This document shows positions 1-5,618 of a DNA stretch of 6,975 nt, in pieces (position 1 is the stretch's first letter; the number at the start of each line of letters is the position of its first letter). This DNA comes from UBA5359 sp028699365 [NCBI: bacterium] (GTDB lineage: Bacteria; UBP13; UBA5359). The translations under genes and the position numbers were made by a program. Under the pieces are notes generated by a model, which was given only the letters and a program-made list of their open reading frames with translations, was not told the DNA's origin and did no database searches. The stretch lies in the NCBI GenBank assembly GCA_028699365.1, contig JAQVUQ010000143.1, positions 1 to 6,975 on the forward strand. The letters run 5' to 3'.

Positions 1-33
1 CTTACCGGTGGCCTTAAGCTGCCGGGAATGTAG
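1..33 (+). CDS. ybaB: YbaB/EbfC family nucleoid-associated protein, C-terminal fragment
   Basis: Only the last ten codons and a TAG stop lie in the window, reading LTGGLKLPGM. YbaB/EbfC proteins, small dimeric DNA-binding nucleoid proteins of about 100 residues, commonly end in a TGG-x-x-(I/L)-PG motif, which matches here. The identification is supported by context: recR follows directly, and ybaB-recR (often dnaX-ybaB-recR) is one of the most conserved bacterial gene pairs. The start and most of the protein lie off the left edge, so length and integrity cannot be judged. The call is inferred from a short tail plus synteny. Confidence 0.72.
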   Translation, partial: LTGGLKLPGM

Positions 34-36
34 AGA

Positions 37-66
37 GCAATTTAGCTGTTCAGCAATTTAGCTGTT
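37..66. repeat. Perfect 14-base direct repeat, period 16
   Basis: GCAATTTAGCTGTT occurs at 37-50 and again, without mismatch, at 53-66, separated by CA. The tract begins four bases after the ybaB stop. A related pair with the same period of about 16 lies at 112-142 in the opposite orientation. The function is unknown. It is AT-rich relative to the flanking genes and non-coding. Confidence 0.85.
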
Positions 67-142
67 TAGTAGAACGAGGGCGTAGAGGCTTTATAAACTG
101 CCTGTATATCACTAAAAGGCTAAACACCTAAAAAGCTAACAG
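46..142. repeat. Large imperfect inverted repeat between ybaB and recR
   Basis: The left arm 46-69 can pair with the right arm 120-142 across a 50-base loop (70-119). The core is TTTAGCTGTTTAG at 57-69 against CTAAACACCTAAA at 120-132, complementary at 12 of 13 positions. Further out, AGC 52-54 pairs with GCT 135-137 and CTGTT 46-50 pairs with AACAG 138-142, interrupted by an A/A internal loop and one bulged C. That gives about 20 pairs. There is no U-tract after it, so it is not a typical terminator. It could be a degenerate mobile repeat, a relic of duplication, or an mRNA processing or stability hairpin in the ybaB-recR transcript. Confidence 0.6.
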
Positions 143-166
143 ACTTACAATGGAGCTGAGGAACTA

Positions 167-766
167 ATGCGTGCATTTGCCAAACCGCTGGCAAGGCTGA
201 TCGAAGAACTGACAAAAATGCCTGGTGTGGGGCCTAAGACCGGGCAGCGTCTGGCTTATTACATATTGCAGACGTCCAGGGAGAGTGCTGTTAAACTGGC
301 CGATGCCATCCTGGAGGTCAAGGACAAGATACGCACCTGTTCCGTATGCAACAACTTTACGGATAAGGATCCGTGCGATATCTGCACCGATCTTTCCCGT
401 GATGCGAGCATGCTGGCCGTGGTCGCTGAGCCCAGGGACGTGGCGGCCATGGAGCGGTCAGGGGAATTCAAAGGTGTTTATCACGTTCTGCAGGGACTTA
501 TCGCGCCGATGGAGGGGATAGGTCCTGAGGAACTGAAGATACGTGAGTTGCTGAACCGTATCGGAGAGGGCGTTGTCAAAGAGGTGATCATTGCCACCAA
601 TCCCAATGTAGAGGGAGAGGCTACGGCAATTTATCTGTCCAGACTGCTTAAGCCTATGGGCGTGAAGGTATCCAGAATAGCTTCCGGTATACCTTTCGGC
701 GGAGATCTGGATTACGCCGACGAGATCACCATCAACAGAGCTATCGAGGGCCGTAGAGAGCTTTAG
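167..766 (+). CDS. recR: Recombination mediator protein RecR
   Basis: RecR acts in the cytoplasm with RecO (and RecF) to load RecA on SSB-coated single-stranded DNA during gap repair. The 199-residue length is typical. Domains in order: an N-terminal helix-hairpin-helix (LTKMPGVGPKTGQRLA, residues 15-30); a four-cysteine zinc finger (Cys58, Cys61, Cys70, Cys73); a Toprim domain from about residue 81 with VVAEPRD (85-91), YHVLQGLIAPMEGIGPE (105-121) and ATNPNVEGEATA (143-154); and the family's C-terminal GGDLDYADE (178-186) followed by an Arg/Glu-rich tail. The start is ATG 167, preceded by TGAGGA at 157-162. All landmarks are intact. It lies 133 bases after ybaB, the usual partner. A T-tract follows the stop at 774-780, but I see no clean hairpin before it. 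Confidence 0.97.
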   Translation: MRAFAKPLARLIEELTKMPGVGPKTGQRLAYYILQTSRESAVKLADAILEVKDKIRTCSVCNNFTDKDPCDICTDLSRDASMLAVVAEPRDVAAMERSGEFKGVYHVLQGLIAPMEGIGPEELKIRELLNRIGEGVVKEVIIATNPNVEGEATAIYLSRLLKPMGVKVSRIASGIPFGGDLDYADEITINRAIEGRREL

Positions 767-783
767 ACCGGGGTTTTTTTGTG

Positions 784-812
784 TTTACAAAATCAGTCAA
801 AAGGTCTATAAT
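784..812 (+). promoter_or_regulatory. Sigma-70 type promoter for the por-pdx operon
   Basis: TTTACA (784-789, 5 of 6 match to the -35 consensus) and TATAAT (807-812, perfect -10) are separated by exactly 17 bases. The predicted transcription start is about 818-820, giving a leader of about 147 bases before porG. It lies in the recR-porG gap, in the right orientation, and is the best promoter-like sequence in the window. Confidence 0.72.
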
Positions 813-844
813 TCTGTATGGTTTGCGATGTTACAATGTCAACT

Positions 845-880
845 GGCGCCGGTTCATGTAAGATCGGCGCTTTGTTTGTT
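845..880 (+). promoter_or_regulatory. Leader hairpin H1 with U-rich tail (attenuator-like)
   Basis: GCGCCG (846-851) pairs perfectly with CGGCGC (865-870). It can be extended by wobble and U-A pairs at 852-854/862-864 and a G-U at 845/871, leaving a 7-base loop. TTTGTTTGTT follows (871-880; eight T in ten). The arrangement resembles an intrinsic terminator inside the leader, though the U-run is interrupted by G. This would fit partial attenuation of the por operon; it is inference from sequence only. Confidence 0.42.
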
Positions 881-882
881 GA

Positions 883-904
883 CAACCGTATGTGAAGGCG
901 GTTG
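883..904 (+). promoter_or_regulatory. Leader hairpin H2
   Basis: CAACCG (883-888) is the exact inverted complement of CGGTTG (899-904), with a 10-base loop. It sits between H1 and H3 and abuts H3 directly, so the two stems could stack. Its 5' arm can alternatively pair with CGGTT at 850-854 inside H1. Confidence 0.4.
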
Positions 905-939
905 ATAGGGGCTGTCTCCGCTTGGAGGACGGCTTCTAT
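905..939 (+). promoter_or_regulatory. Leader hairpin H3, 15-pair stem upstream of porG
   Basis: Bases 905-919 pair with 924-939 around the tetraloop GCTT (920-923). This gives 15 pairs (three G-U) with a single bulged G at 928. The 3' arm contains an SD-like GGAGG (924-928) that is buried in the stem and has no suitable start codon behind it. The real porG ribosome site lies 14 bases after the stem. No match to TPP, SAM or T-box consensus elements was recognised. Confidence 0.5.
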
Positions 940-950
940 ACCGCTCAGTT

Positions 951-960
951 GTAAAGGGGG
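951..960 (+). promoter_or_regulatory. Ribosome binding site deciding the porG start
   Basis: AAAGGGGG at 953-960 directly abuts ATG 961, leaving no spacer, but lies 6 bases before ATG 967. This favours 967 over 961 as the start of porG. Confidence 0.6.
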
Positions 961-966
961 ATGCAG

Positions 967-1545
967 ATGGGAGAACTAATTGAAATCCGCTGGCATGGGC
1001 GAGGCGGACAGGGCGCCAAGACGGCTGCTCTGCTTCTGGCCGATGCAGCATTGGGAGAGGGAAAGCACATACAGGCTTTTCCGGAGTACGGTCCTGAAAG
1101 GATGGGCGCTCCTGTTCAGGCTTTCAACCGTATAAGCGAAGAGCCCATACGGCTTCATTGCCAGGTCACCAACCCCAGCATAGTCGTGGTGCTTGATCCG
1201 ACTCTGGTGGGTTCGGTGAACGTAGTGGCTGGTCTGCCGGAGGACGGTATTATTCTGATCAATACCGCCGAAACACCGGCTGCCGTAAGAGAGCGCCTGT
1301 CAATCAAGGGACTCAAGGTCTTTACGGTGGACGCTTCCGGCATAGCCAAGGAGAAGATCGGGCGCGACGTGCCCAACACTCCGATGATGGGCGCGCTCAT
1401 CAAGGTGACCAATCTTCTTGATTTCACTAAGATGCTTGAAGACAACAAGAAGAAGCTGACCAAGAAGTTCAGAAACAAGCCTGAAGTTATCGCGGGTAAC
1501 CTTGAAGCCATTGAGACCGCCTACCGGGAGGTGAAGTCGGAATGA
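967..1545 (+). CDS. porG: Pyruvate:ferredoxin oxidoreductase, gamma subunit
   Basis: This is the gamma subunit of the heterotetrameric 2-oxoacid:ferredoxin oxidoreductase, corresponding to the domain that helps complete the CoA-binding part of the complex. The protein begins MGELIEIRWHGRGGQG, carrying the family's GRGGQG motif (residues 11-16). It continues with AFPEYGPERMGAPV (about 37-50) and a central VVVLDPTL strand. About 192 residues is the usual length. ATG 967 is chosen because of its SD spacing; ATG 961 would add two residues. The stop overlaps the porD start by four bases (ATGA), so the two are translationally coupled. It is the first gene after the promoter and structured leader. 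Substrate choice among 2-oxoacids rests on the other subunits. Confidence 0.93.
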   Translation: MGELIEIRWHGRGGQGAKTAALLLADAALGEGKHIQAFPEYGPERMGAPVQAFNRISEEPIRLHCQVTNPSIVVVLDPTLVGSVNVVAGLPEDGIILINTAETPAAVRERLSIKGLKVFTVDASGIAKEKIGRDVPNTPMMGALIKVTNLLDFTKMLEDNKKKLTKKFRNKPEVIAGNLEAIETAYREVKSE

Positions 1546-1841
1546 AAGAGAATATCAACAGTTGGAAGGATCTGCCTATAGGCGGTATAGTGGACGAGCC
1601 CGGAACAGCCATGGCTTACAAAACCGGTGACTGGCGTACGTTGAGGCCCATTCACAACAGCGAGAAGTGCATCAACTGTCTCGCCTGCTGGATATATTGT
1701 CCTGATTCCGCCATCATACTTAAAGATGGTAAGGTGGAGTCCATAGATCTTGAACATTGCAAGGGGTGTGGAATTTGCGCCCATGAGTGTCCGCCCAAGG
1801 TCAAGGCCATAGAGATGGTCGACGAAGCGGACTTTCGTTAA
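1542..1841 (+). CDS. porD: Pyruvate:ferredoxin oxidoreductase, delta subunit (2[4Fe-4S] ferredoxin-like)
   Basis: This 99-residue subunit carries electrons from the catalytic cluster to external ferredoxin. Two bacterial-ferredoxin motifs are complete: Cys43, Cys46, Cys49 with Cys53-Pro, and Cys73, Cys76, Cys79 with Cys83-Pro. Each fits CxxCxxCxxxCP and is expected to hold one [4Fe-4S] cluster. The roughly 40-residue N-terminal stretch before the clusters, including GTAMAYKTGDWR, is typical of PorD rather than free ferredoxins. The ATG lies in a 4-base overlap with the porG stop and is preceded by GGGAGGTGAAG. porA follows after 24 bases. A free ferredoxin is excluded by the N-terminal region and by position. 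Confidence 0.94.
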   Translation: MKENINSWKDLPIGGIVDEPGTAMAYKTGDWRTLRPIHNSEKCINCLACWIYCPDSAIILKDGKVESIDLEHCKGCGICAHECPPKVKAIEMVDEADFR

Positions 1842-1865
1842 GGAGTAAAGGGAGGTAAGAAGGAA

Positions 1866-3050
1866 ATGGGAAAAACCCGAGTGGCAAGAACGGGTAACGA
1901 GGCTATGGCCGAGGCCATCCGCCAGATAAACCCCGATGTAGTAGCCGCCTATCCCATTACCCCGGCAACGGAGGTAATGCAGATATTCGCCACCTATGTG
2001 GCCGACGGATTAGTAGATACCGAGCTTGTGCCGACCGAAAGCGAGCACTCCGCCATGAGCGCCGCTATCGGAGCGCAGGTTGCCGGTGCCAGAACAATGA
2101 CCGCCACGTCCTCTCAGGGATTGGCGCTCATGTATGAGATGCTGTATATTGCTGCGGGACTCAGACTGCCGCTGATAATGGCTGAGGTCAACAGGGCTCT
2201 CAGCGCACCTATCAACATTCACTGCGATCACGGTGACACCATGGGCGGGCGTGACGCCGGGTGGATACAGATATTCTCGGAGAACTCACAGGAGGCTTAC
2301 GATAACCTGATTCAGGCAGTCCGTATAGCCGAGCACAGTGACGTGCTGCTGCCGATCATGGTTACCACGGACGGCTTCATTATCAGCCATGCCATGGAAG
2401 ACATAGACATATACAGCGATGGAGAGGTGCGTGATTTCATCGGCACCTACAAGCCGCTGCAACCGGCGCTCGATTACAAAAAGCCCATAACCGTGGGCTC
2501 CATCGACTTTGTCGATTATTACTTCGAGCATCGTCGTGCCCTGGCACAGGCCATGTCCAACGCCAAGAACGCCATCCTTGAGGTGGGACGCGAGTTCGGG
2601 AGCAAATTCGGACAGGAATACGGCTTCTACGAAGCTTACAAGCTGGATGATGCCGAGGTGGCTATGGTCTGCCTGGGATCCACAGCCGGAACCGGCAAGG
2701 ACGCCGTCGACAACCTGCGCAAGCGGGGCATCAAGGCCGGCCTGCTGAAGGTTCGTGTCTTCCGGCCCTTCCCGGCCGAAGAGCTGGCTGCAAGGCTGAA
2801 AGACGTTCCGCAGATATGCGTGCTGGACCGCTCCGATGCGCTGGCCGCTACCGGCGGCCCGTTGTACGCCGAATTGCTGGCAGCCATGTTTGAAGATAGA
2901 GCCGATCATACGGTCATCAATCGTATTTACGGCCTCGGTGGAAGAGATATAAAGGTCGGGGAGATAGAGGAACTTCTGTCGTCTCAGGTGTCGGCTGCGG
3001 CCGGCGGCAAGAGCATCGACAGGATAGGCTATCTCGGCGTGAGAGAGTAA
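1866..3050 (+). CDS. porA: Pyruvate:ferredoxin oxidoreductase, alpha subunit
   Basis: The 394-residue alpha subunit provides the pyrimidine-binding half of the thiamine diphosphate site and the substrate pocket. Visible motifs are YPITP (29-33), ESEHSA (58-63, with the glutamate expected to activate the cofactor), TSSQG (81-85), NRALSAPINIHCDHGD (109-124) and GWIQIFSENSQEAYD (132-146). A C-terminal transketolase-like domain follows, with GSTAGTGKDAV (271-281), KVRVFRPFP (295-303) and YGLGGRD (355-361). The NRALSAPINI and IQIF/Y-ES/N-SQEA pattern fits pyruvate-type enzymes better than 2-oxoglutarate or indolepyruvate ones, though 2-oxoisovalerate activity cannot be excluded. Three SD-like runs precede ATG 1866 (GGAG 1842, GGGAGG 1850, AAGGA 1860). 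porB follows 12 bases after the stop. Confidence 0.95.
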   Translation: MGKTRVARTGNEAMAEAIRQINPDVVAAYPITPATEVMQIFATYVADGLVDTELVPTESEHSAMSAAIGAQVAGARTMTATSSQGLALMYEMLYIAAGLRLPLIMAEVNRALSAPINIHCDHGDTMGGRDAGWIQIFSENSQEAYDNLIQAVRIAEHSDVLLPIMVTTDGFIISHAMEDIDIYSDGEVRDFIGTYKPLQPALDYKKPITVGSIDFVDYYFEHRRALAQAMSNAKNAILEVGREFGSKFGQEYGFYEAYKLDDAEVAMVCLGSTAGTGKDAVDNLRKRGIKAGLLKVRVFRPFPAEELAARLKDVPQICVLDRSDALAATGGPLYAELLAAMFEDRADHTVINRIYGLGGRDIKVGEIEELLSSQVSAAAGGKSIDRIGYLGVRE

Positions 3051-3062
3051 GGAGGAGAGCAA

Positions 3063-3986
3063 ATGTCCAATCTGAAACAACTGGCAACCAGACAGGCGCC
3101 GTTGTGCGGCGGCCACAGAGCCTGCGCAGGGTGTAGCGCGCCGGACGTGGTCAGGCAGGTCCTTATGGCCTCTGCCGATCCCGTTGTGGTGGGCTCCGCC
3201 ACCGGCTGTCTGGAAGTGTCCACTACCATATTCCCGTATTCCGCCTGGAACGTACCTTTCGTTCACAGTGCCTTCGAGAACGCGGGAGCAAGTGTGAGCG
3301 GCATGGAGGCAGCCTATAAATCCCTGAAAAAGCAGGGCAAAATAGGCGACGAGAAGATTAACTTCGTGGCTTTCGGCGGCGATGGAGGCACCTATGATAT
3401 AGGCTTCCAGTCCCTGTCCGGCGCCATGGAGCGCGGCCATAACATGATGTACGTATGTTATGACAACGGCGCTTATATGAACACGGGTATCCAAAGATCC
3501 AGTGCCACCCCCAGGGGGGCAATGACCACTACCAGTCCGGTAGGCAAGGTGATCCAGGGCAAGCAGCAGCAGCGCAAGGATCTGACCGCCTGCATGGTTG
3601 CTCATGAAATACCTTATGTGGCACAGACCACCCCGGCGCACTGGCGTGACCTCAATGCCAAGGTGGAGTATGCCTTCAGCATCGAAGGACCCAAGTTCAT
3701 GAACGTCCTGGCTCCGTGCCGTCTTGGCTGGGGTTATCCGATGGAACTGACCATGGACATGTGCCGCCTGGCGGCGGATACCTGCTTCTGGCCGTTGTAT
3801 GAAGTTGTCGAAGGTCAATACAAGTTGACCTACACACCCAAGGAGAAGAAGCCGGTTGAGGACTTTCTCAAGCCGCAGACGCGCTTCCGCCACCTTTTCC
3901 GGCCTGAGAACGAGCATGTTATTGCTGAGATACAGCAGGAAGTAGACAGAAAGTGGGAGCGTCTGCAGAAGCTCTGCACGCTTTAA
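3063..3986 (+). CDS. porB: Pyruvate:ferredoxin oxidoreductase, beta subunit
   Basis: The 307-residue beta subunit binds the diphosphate of thiamine diphosphate and the proximal [4Fe-4S] cluster. The expected ligands are present: Cys21 and Cys24 (HRACAGC), Cys49 (ATGCLEVST) and Cys219 (LAPCRLGW). The cofactor motif is GDGGTYDIG (106-114) followed by [18 protein letters not shown] (133-150), with Asp107 and Asn135 as likely Mg2+ ligands. The C-terminal part (about 250-307) is the usual extension. A strong SD, GGAGGAG at 3051-3057, follows the porA stop directly. The subunit order gamma-delta-alpha-beta matches por operons of Thermotoga and Pyrococcus. All catalytic and cluster residues look intact, so the complex should be functional. 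It acts in the cytoplasm with ferredoxin as partner. Confidence 0.96.
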   Translation: MSNLKQLATRQAPLCGGHRACAGCSAPDVVRQVLMASADPVVVGSATGCLEVSTTIFPYSAWNVPFVHSAFENAGASVSGMEAAYKSLKKQGKIGDEKINFVAFGGDGGTYDIGFQSLSGAMERGHNMMYVCYDNGAYMNTGIQRSSATPRGAMTTTSPVGKVIQGKQQQRKDLTACMVAHEIPYVAQTTPAHWRDLNAKVEYAFSIEGPKFMNVLAPCRLGWGYPMELTMDMCRLAADTCFWPLYEVVEGQYKLTYTPKEKKPVEDFLKPQTRFRHLFRPENEHVIAEIQQEVDRKWERLQKLCTL

Positions 3987-4011
3987 ACATGGGTGGAAAT
4001 GGGGGATGGTA

Positions 4012-4896
4012 ATGGAAGAGAGATCTACCTGGAGAACAAAAATCGGTCTGGCGGAGATGCTTAAGGGCGGCGTCATCATGGACGTCACCACTGCCGAACA
4101 GGCCAAAATAGCCGAAGACGCCGGTGCGGTCGCGGTCATGGCGCTGGAGCGGGTTCCGGCCGATATCCGCGCTCAGGGCGGGATCGCCAGAATGGCGGAT
4201 CCGCTGAAGATCAAAGAGATCATGAACGTGGCAACCATACCGGTTATGGCCAAAGCCCGCATAGGACATTTTGTCGAAGCTCAGTTGCTGGAATCGCTGG
4301 GTGTCGATTACATCGACGAAAGCGAAGTGCTGACTCCGGCCGACGAGGCGTTTCATATCGACAAATTGAAATTCAAAGTGCCTTTTGTCTGCGGATGTCG
4401 CGATCTGGGTGAGGCTCTGCGCCGCATAGGCGAGGGCGCTGCCATGATACGCACCAAGGGCGAGCCGGGAACCGGCAACATAGTGGAGGCCGTTCGTCAC
4501 ATGAGATCCGTCATGGCTGATATCAGGCGCATTCAGAATATGCCTGATGAAGAGCTGATGGCTGAGGCCAAAAACCTGGGAGCGCCTTACGATCTGGTGC
4601 TGGAGGTAAAGAAGCTGGGCAAGTTGCCCGTGCCTAATTTTGCCGCCGGCGGCATCGCTACTCCGGCTGACGCCGCTCTGATGATGCAGCTCGGCGCTGA
4701 GGCGATATTCGTGGGATCGGGCATATTCAAGTCCGATAATCCGCCGCTCAGAGCCAAGGCTATTGTGGATTCCGCCACTCATTTCGATGATCCCGACGTT
4801 ATCGCCAGGGCATCGGAAGGCATAGGCGAGGCCATGGCAGGTCTGGATATCTGCAAAATACCCGAAGAGGAGCTGCTGGCCAGACGAGGCTGGTAG
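4012..4896 (+). CDS. pdxS: Pyridoxal 5'-phosphate synthase, synthase subunit PdxS
   Basis: PdxS condenses ribose 5-phosphate, glyceraldehyde 3-phosphate and ammonia from PdxT into pyridoxal 5'-phosphate. It is a TIM barrel that forms dodecamers. Counting from ATG 4012, the catalytic residues fall at Asp24 (GGVIMDV), Lys81 (VMAKARIGH) and Lys149 ([11 protein letters not shown]), identical to Bacillus subtilis numbering. Long conserved blocks include [15 protein letters not shown] sequence, [46 protein letters not shown] and [11 protein letters not shown], and the protein ends in RRGW. The alternative ATG 4006 adds two residues; GGGGG at 4001-4005 suits 4012 better, while GGGTGG at 3991 would suit 4006. 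It lies about 20 bases after porB with no terminator, implying cotranscription. Confidence 0.96.
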   Translation: MEERSTWRTKIGLAEMLKGGVIMDVTTAEQAKIAEDAGAVAVMALERVPADIRAQGGIARMADPLKIKEIMNVATIPVMAKARIGHFVEAQLLESLGVDYIDESEVLTPADEAFHIDKLKFKVPFVCGCRDLGEALRRIGEGAAMIRTKGEPGTGNIVEAVRHMRSVMADIRRIQNMPDEELMAEAKNLGAPYDLVLEVKKLGKLPVPNFAAGGIATPADAALMMQLGAEAIFVGSGIFKSDNPPLRAKAIVDSATHFDDPDVIARASEGIGEAMAGLDICKIPEEELLARRGW

Positions 4897-4909
4897 ATTG
4901 TTGGACGAG

Positions 4910-5512
4910 ATGAAGATAGGAGTTCTGGCACTTCAGGGTGCCGTCGAGCCTCATATGAAGGCGATAGCGGGTTGCGGCTATGAGCCTGTGGCCGTCAAGA
5001 CTGCCGAGCGTCTGGACCAGGTCAAAGGGTTGATAATACCCGGCGGCGAGAGCACGACCGTAGGCAAGCTGCTCGAACGTTTCGGCCTGGACACGCTTAT
5101 TAAGGAACGCGTAGCCGTGGGGATGCCTTTATACGGCACCTGTACCGGCATGATACTGATGGCCGCCGAGATAGTCGGCAGTACACAGCATCGGCTGGGA
5201 CTGATGGCTACAACCGTCAAACGCAATGCCTTCGGACGCCAGGTGGATTCGTTCGAGACGGACCTGGACATCTGCGGTATAGAGGGTGGACCTTTCCGAG
5301 CCATCTTCATCAGGGCGCCCTACTTCGAAGCGCTGGGCTCCGGAGTCGAGGCTATGGCCGAGGTGCACGGCAGGGTGGTAATGGCCAGACAGGGAAACAT
5401 GCTGGCATCCGCTTTTCATCCTGAGCTTACGGATGATTTGAGGGTGCATCGCTATTTTGCCGCCATGGTGGAGGAATCGCTTGGCGAAGGTGCAAAGGCA
5501 CAGAGGCACTAA
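4910..5512 (+). CDS. pdxT: Pyridoxal 5'-phosphate synthase, glutaminase subunit PdxT
   Basis: PdxT is a class I-type glutamine amidotransferase that hydrolyses glutamine and channels ammonia to PdxS. From ATG 4910 the protein is 200 residues and starts MKIGVLALQGAVEPH, the classical family opening. The triad is visible: the nucleophile Cys78 in YGTCTGMILMA, then His170 and Glu172 in AFHPELTDD. The oxyanion-loop segment PGGEST (44-49) and RNAFGRQVDSFE (105-116) are also typical. A TTG at 4898, with GAGG at 4886-4889 eight bases before it, would add MLDE and is a real alternative start. It begins 1-13 bases after the pdxS stop, so translation is probably coupled. A strong terminator follows. 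Confidence 0.95.
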   Translation: MKIGVLALQGAVEPHMKAIAGCGYEPVAVKTAERLDQVKGLIIPGGESTTVGKLLERFGLDTLIKERVAVGMPLYGTCTGMILMAAEIVGSTQHRLGLMATTVKRNAFGRQVDSFETDLDICGIEGGPFRAIFIRAPYFEALGSGVEAMAEVHGRVVMARQGNMLASAFHPELTDDLRVHRYFAAMVEESLGEGAKAQRH

Positions 5513-5545
5513 GGTGTTTGGTGCGTTTGTATGTCAGGTAAAACT

Positions 5546-5578
5546 AAAAAGGCCGGTTGCCTGCAACCGGCCTTTTTT
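5546..5578 (+). terminator. Intrinsic terminator of the por-pdx operon
   Basis: GGCCGGTTG (5551-5559) pairs with CAACCGGCC (5564-5572) around a CCTG loop, followed by six T. Five A before the stem can pair with the T-run, so it could also terminate from the opposite strand. It lies 38 bases after the pdxT stop and separates the por-pdx operon from the yggS-sepF-proC cluster. Confidence 0.93.
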
Positions 5579-5602
5579 AATGAAGGAAATGAGGCTGTCC
5601 TG

Positions 5603-5608
5603 TAGAAT
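5603..5608 (+). promoter_or_regulatory. Possible -10 element just upstream of yggS
   Basis: TAGAAT (5 of 6 to TATAAT) at 5603-5608 is partly repeated at 5608-5613. No convincing -35 is seen. If used, transcription would start around 5615, only a few bases before ATG 5619. Some promoter is needed here because the strong terminator lies immediately upstream. Confidence 0.25.
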
Positions 5609-5618
5609 AGAATAGTAT

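Noticed and set aside
767-785. Possible intrinsic terminator after recR, because of the T7 run at 774-780
   Set aside because: No stable GC-rich inverted repeat could be drawn in the preceding 30 bases; CCGGGG has no complementary partner there.
879-907. Second promoter in the porG leader, starting with a perfect TTGACA at 879-884
   Set aside because: At 17 bases spacing the -10 position reads TTGATA with only two matches. The TTGACA is better explained as part of hairpin H2.
819-966. TPP riboswitch controlling the thiamine-dependent por operon
   Set aside because: The conserved CUGAGA and the ACC-x-GAACCUGAUC-type core are not present in the leader.
1542-1841. Stand-alone 2[4Fe-4S] ferredoxin
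   Set aside because: The roughly 40-residue N-terminal extension, the 4-base overlap with porG and the position before porA identify it as the Por delta subunit.
2286-4139. A 617-codon open frame on the minus strand across porA, porB and the start of pdxS
   Set aside because: It is antisense to genes with complete conserved motifs. Its translation is low in recognisable domains, and no operon context or clear ribosome site supports it. Long antisense frames arise from codon bias in such genes.
3919-4782. A 287-codon open frame on the minus strand opposite pdxS
   Set aside because: It is the complement of highly conserved pdxS sequence, and no family motif was recognised in the translation.
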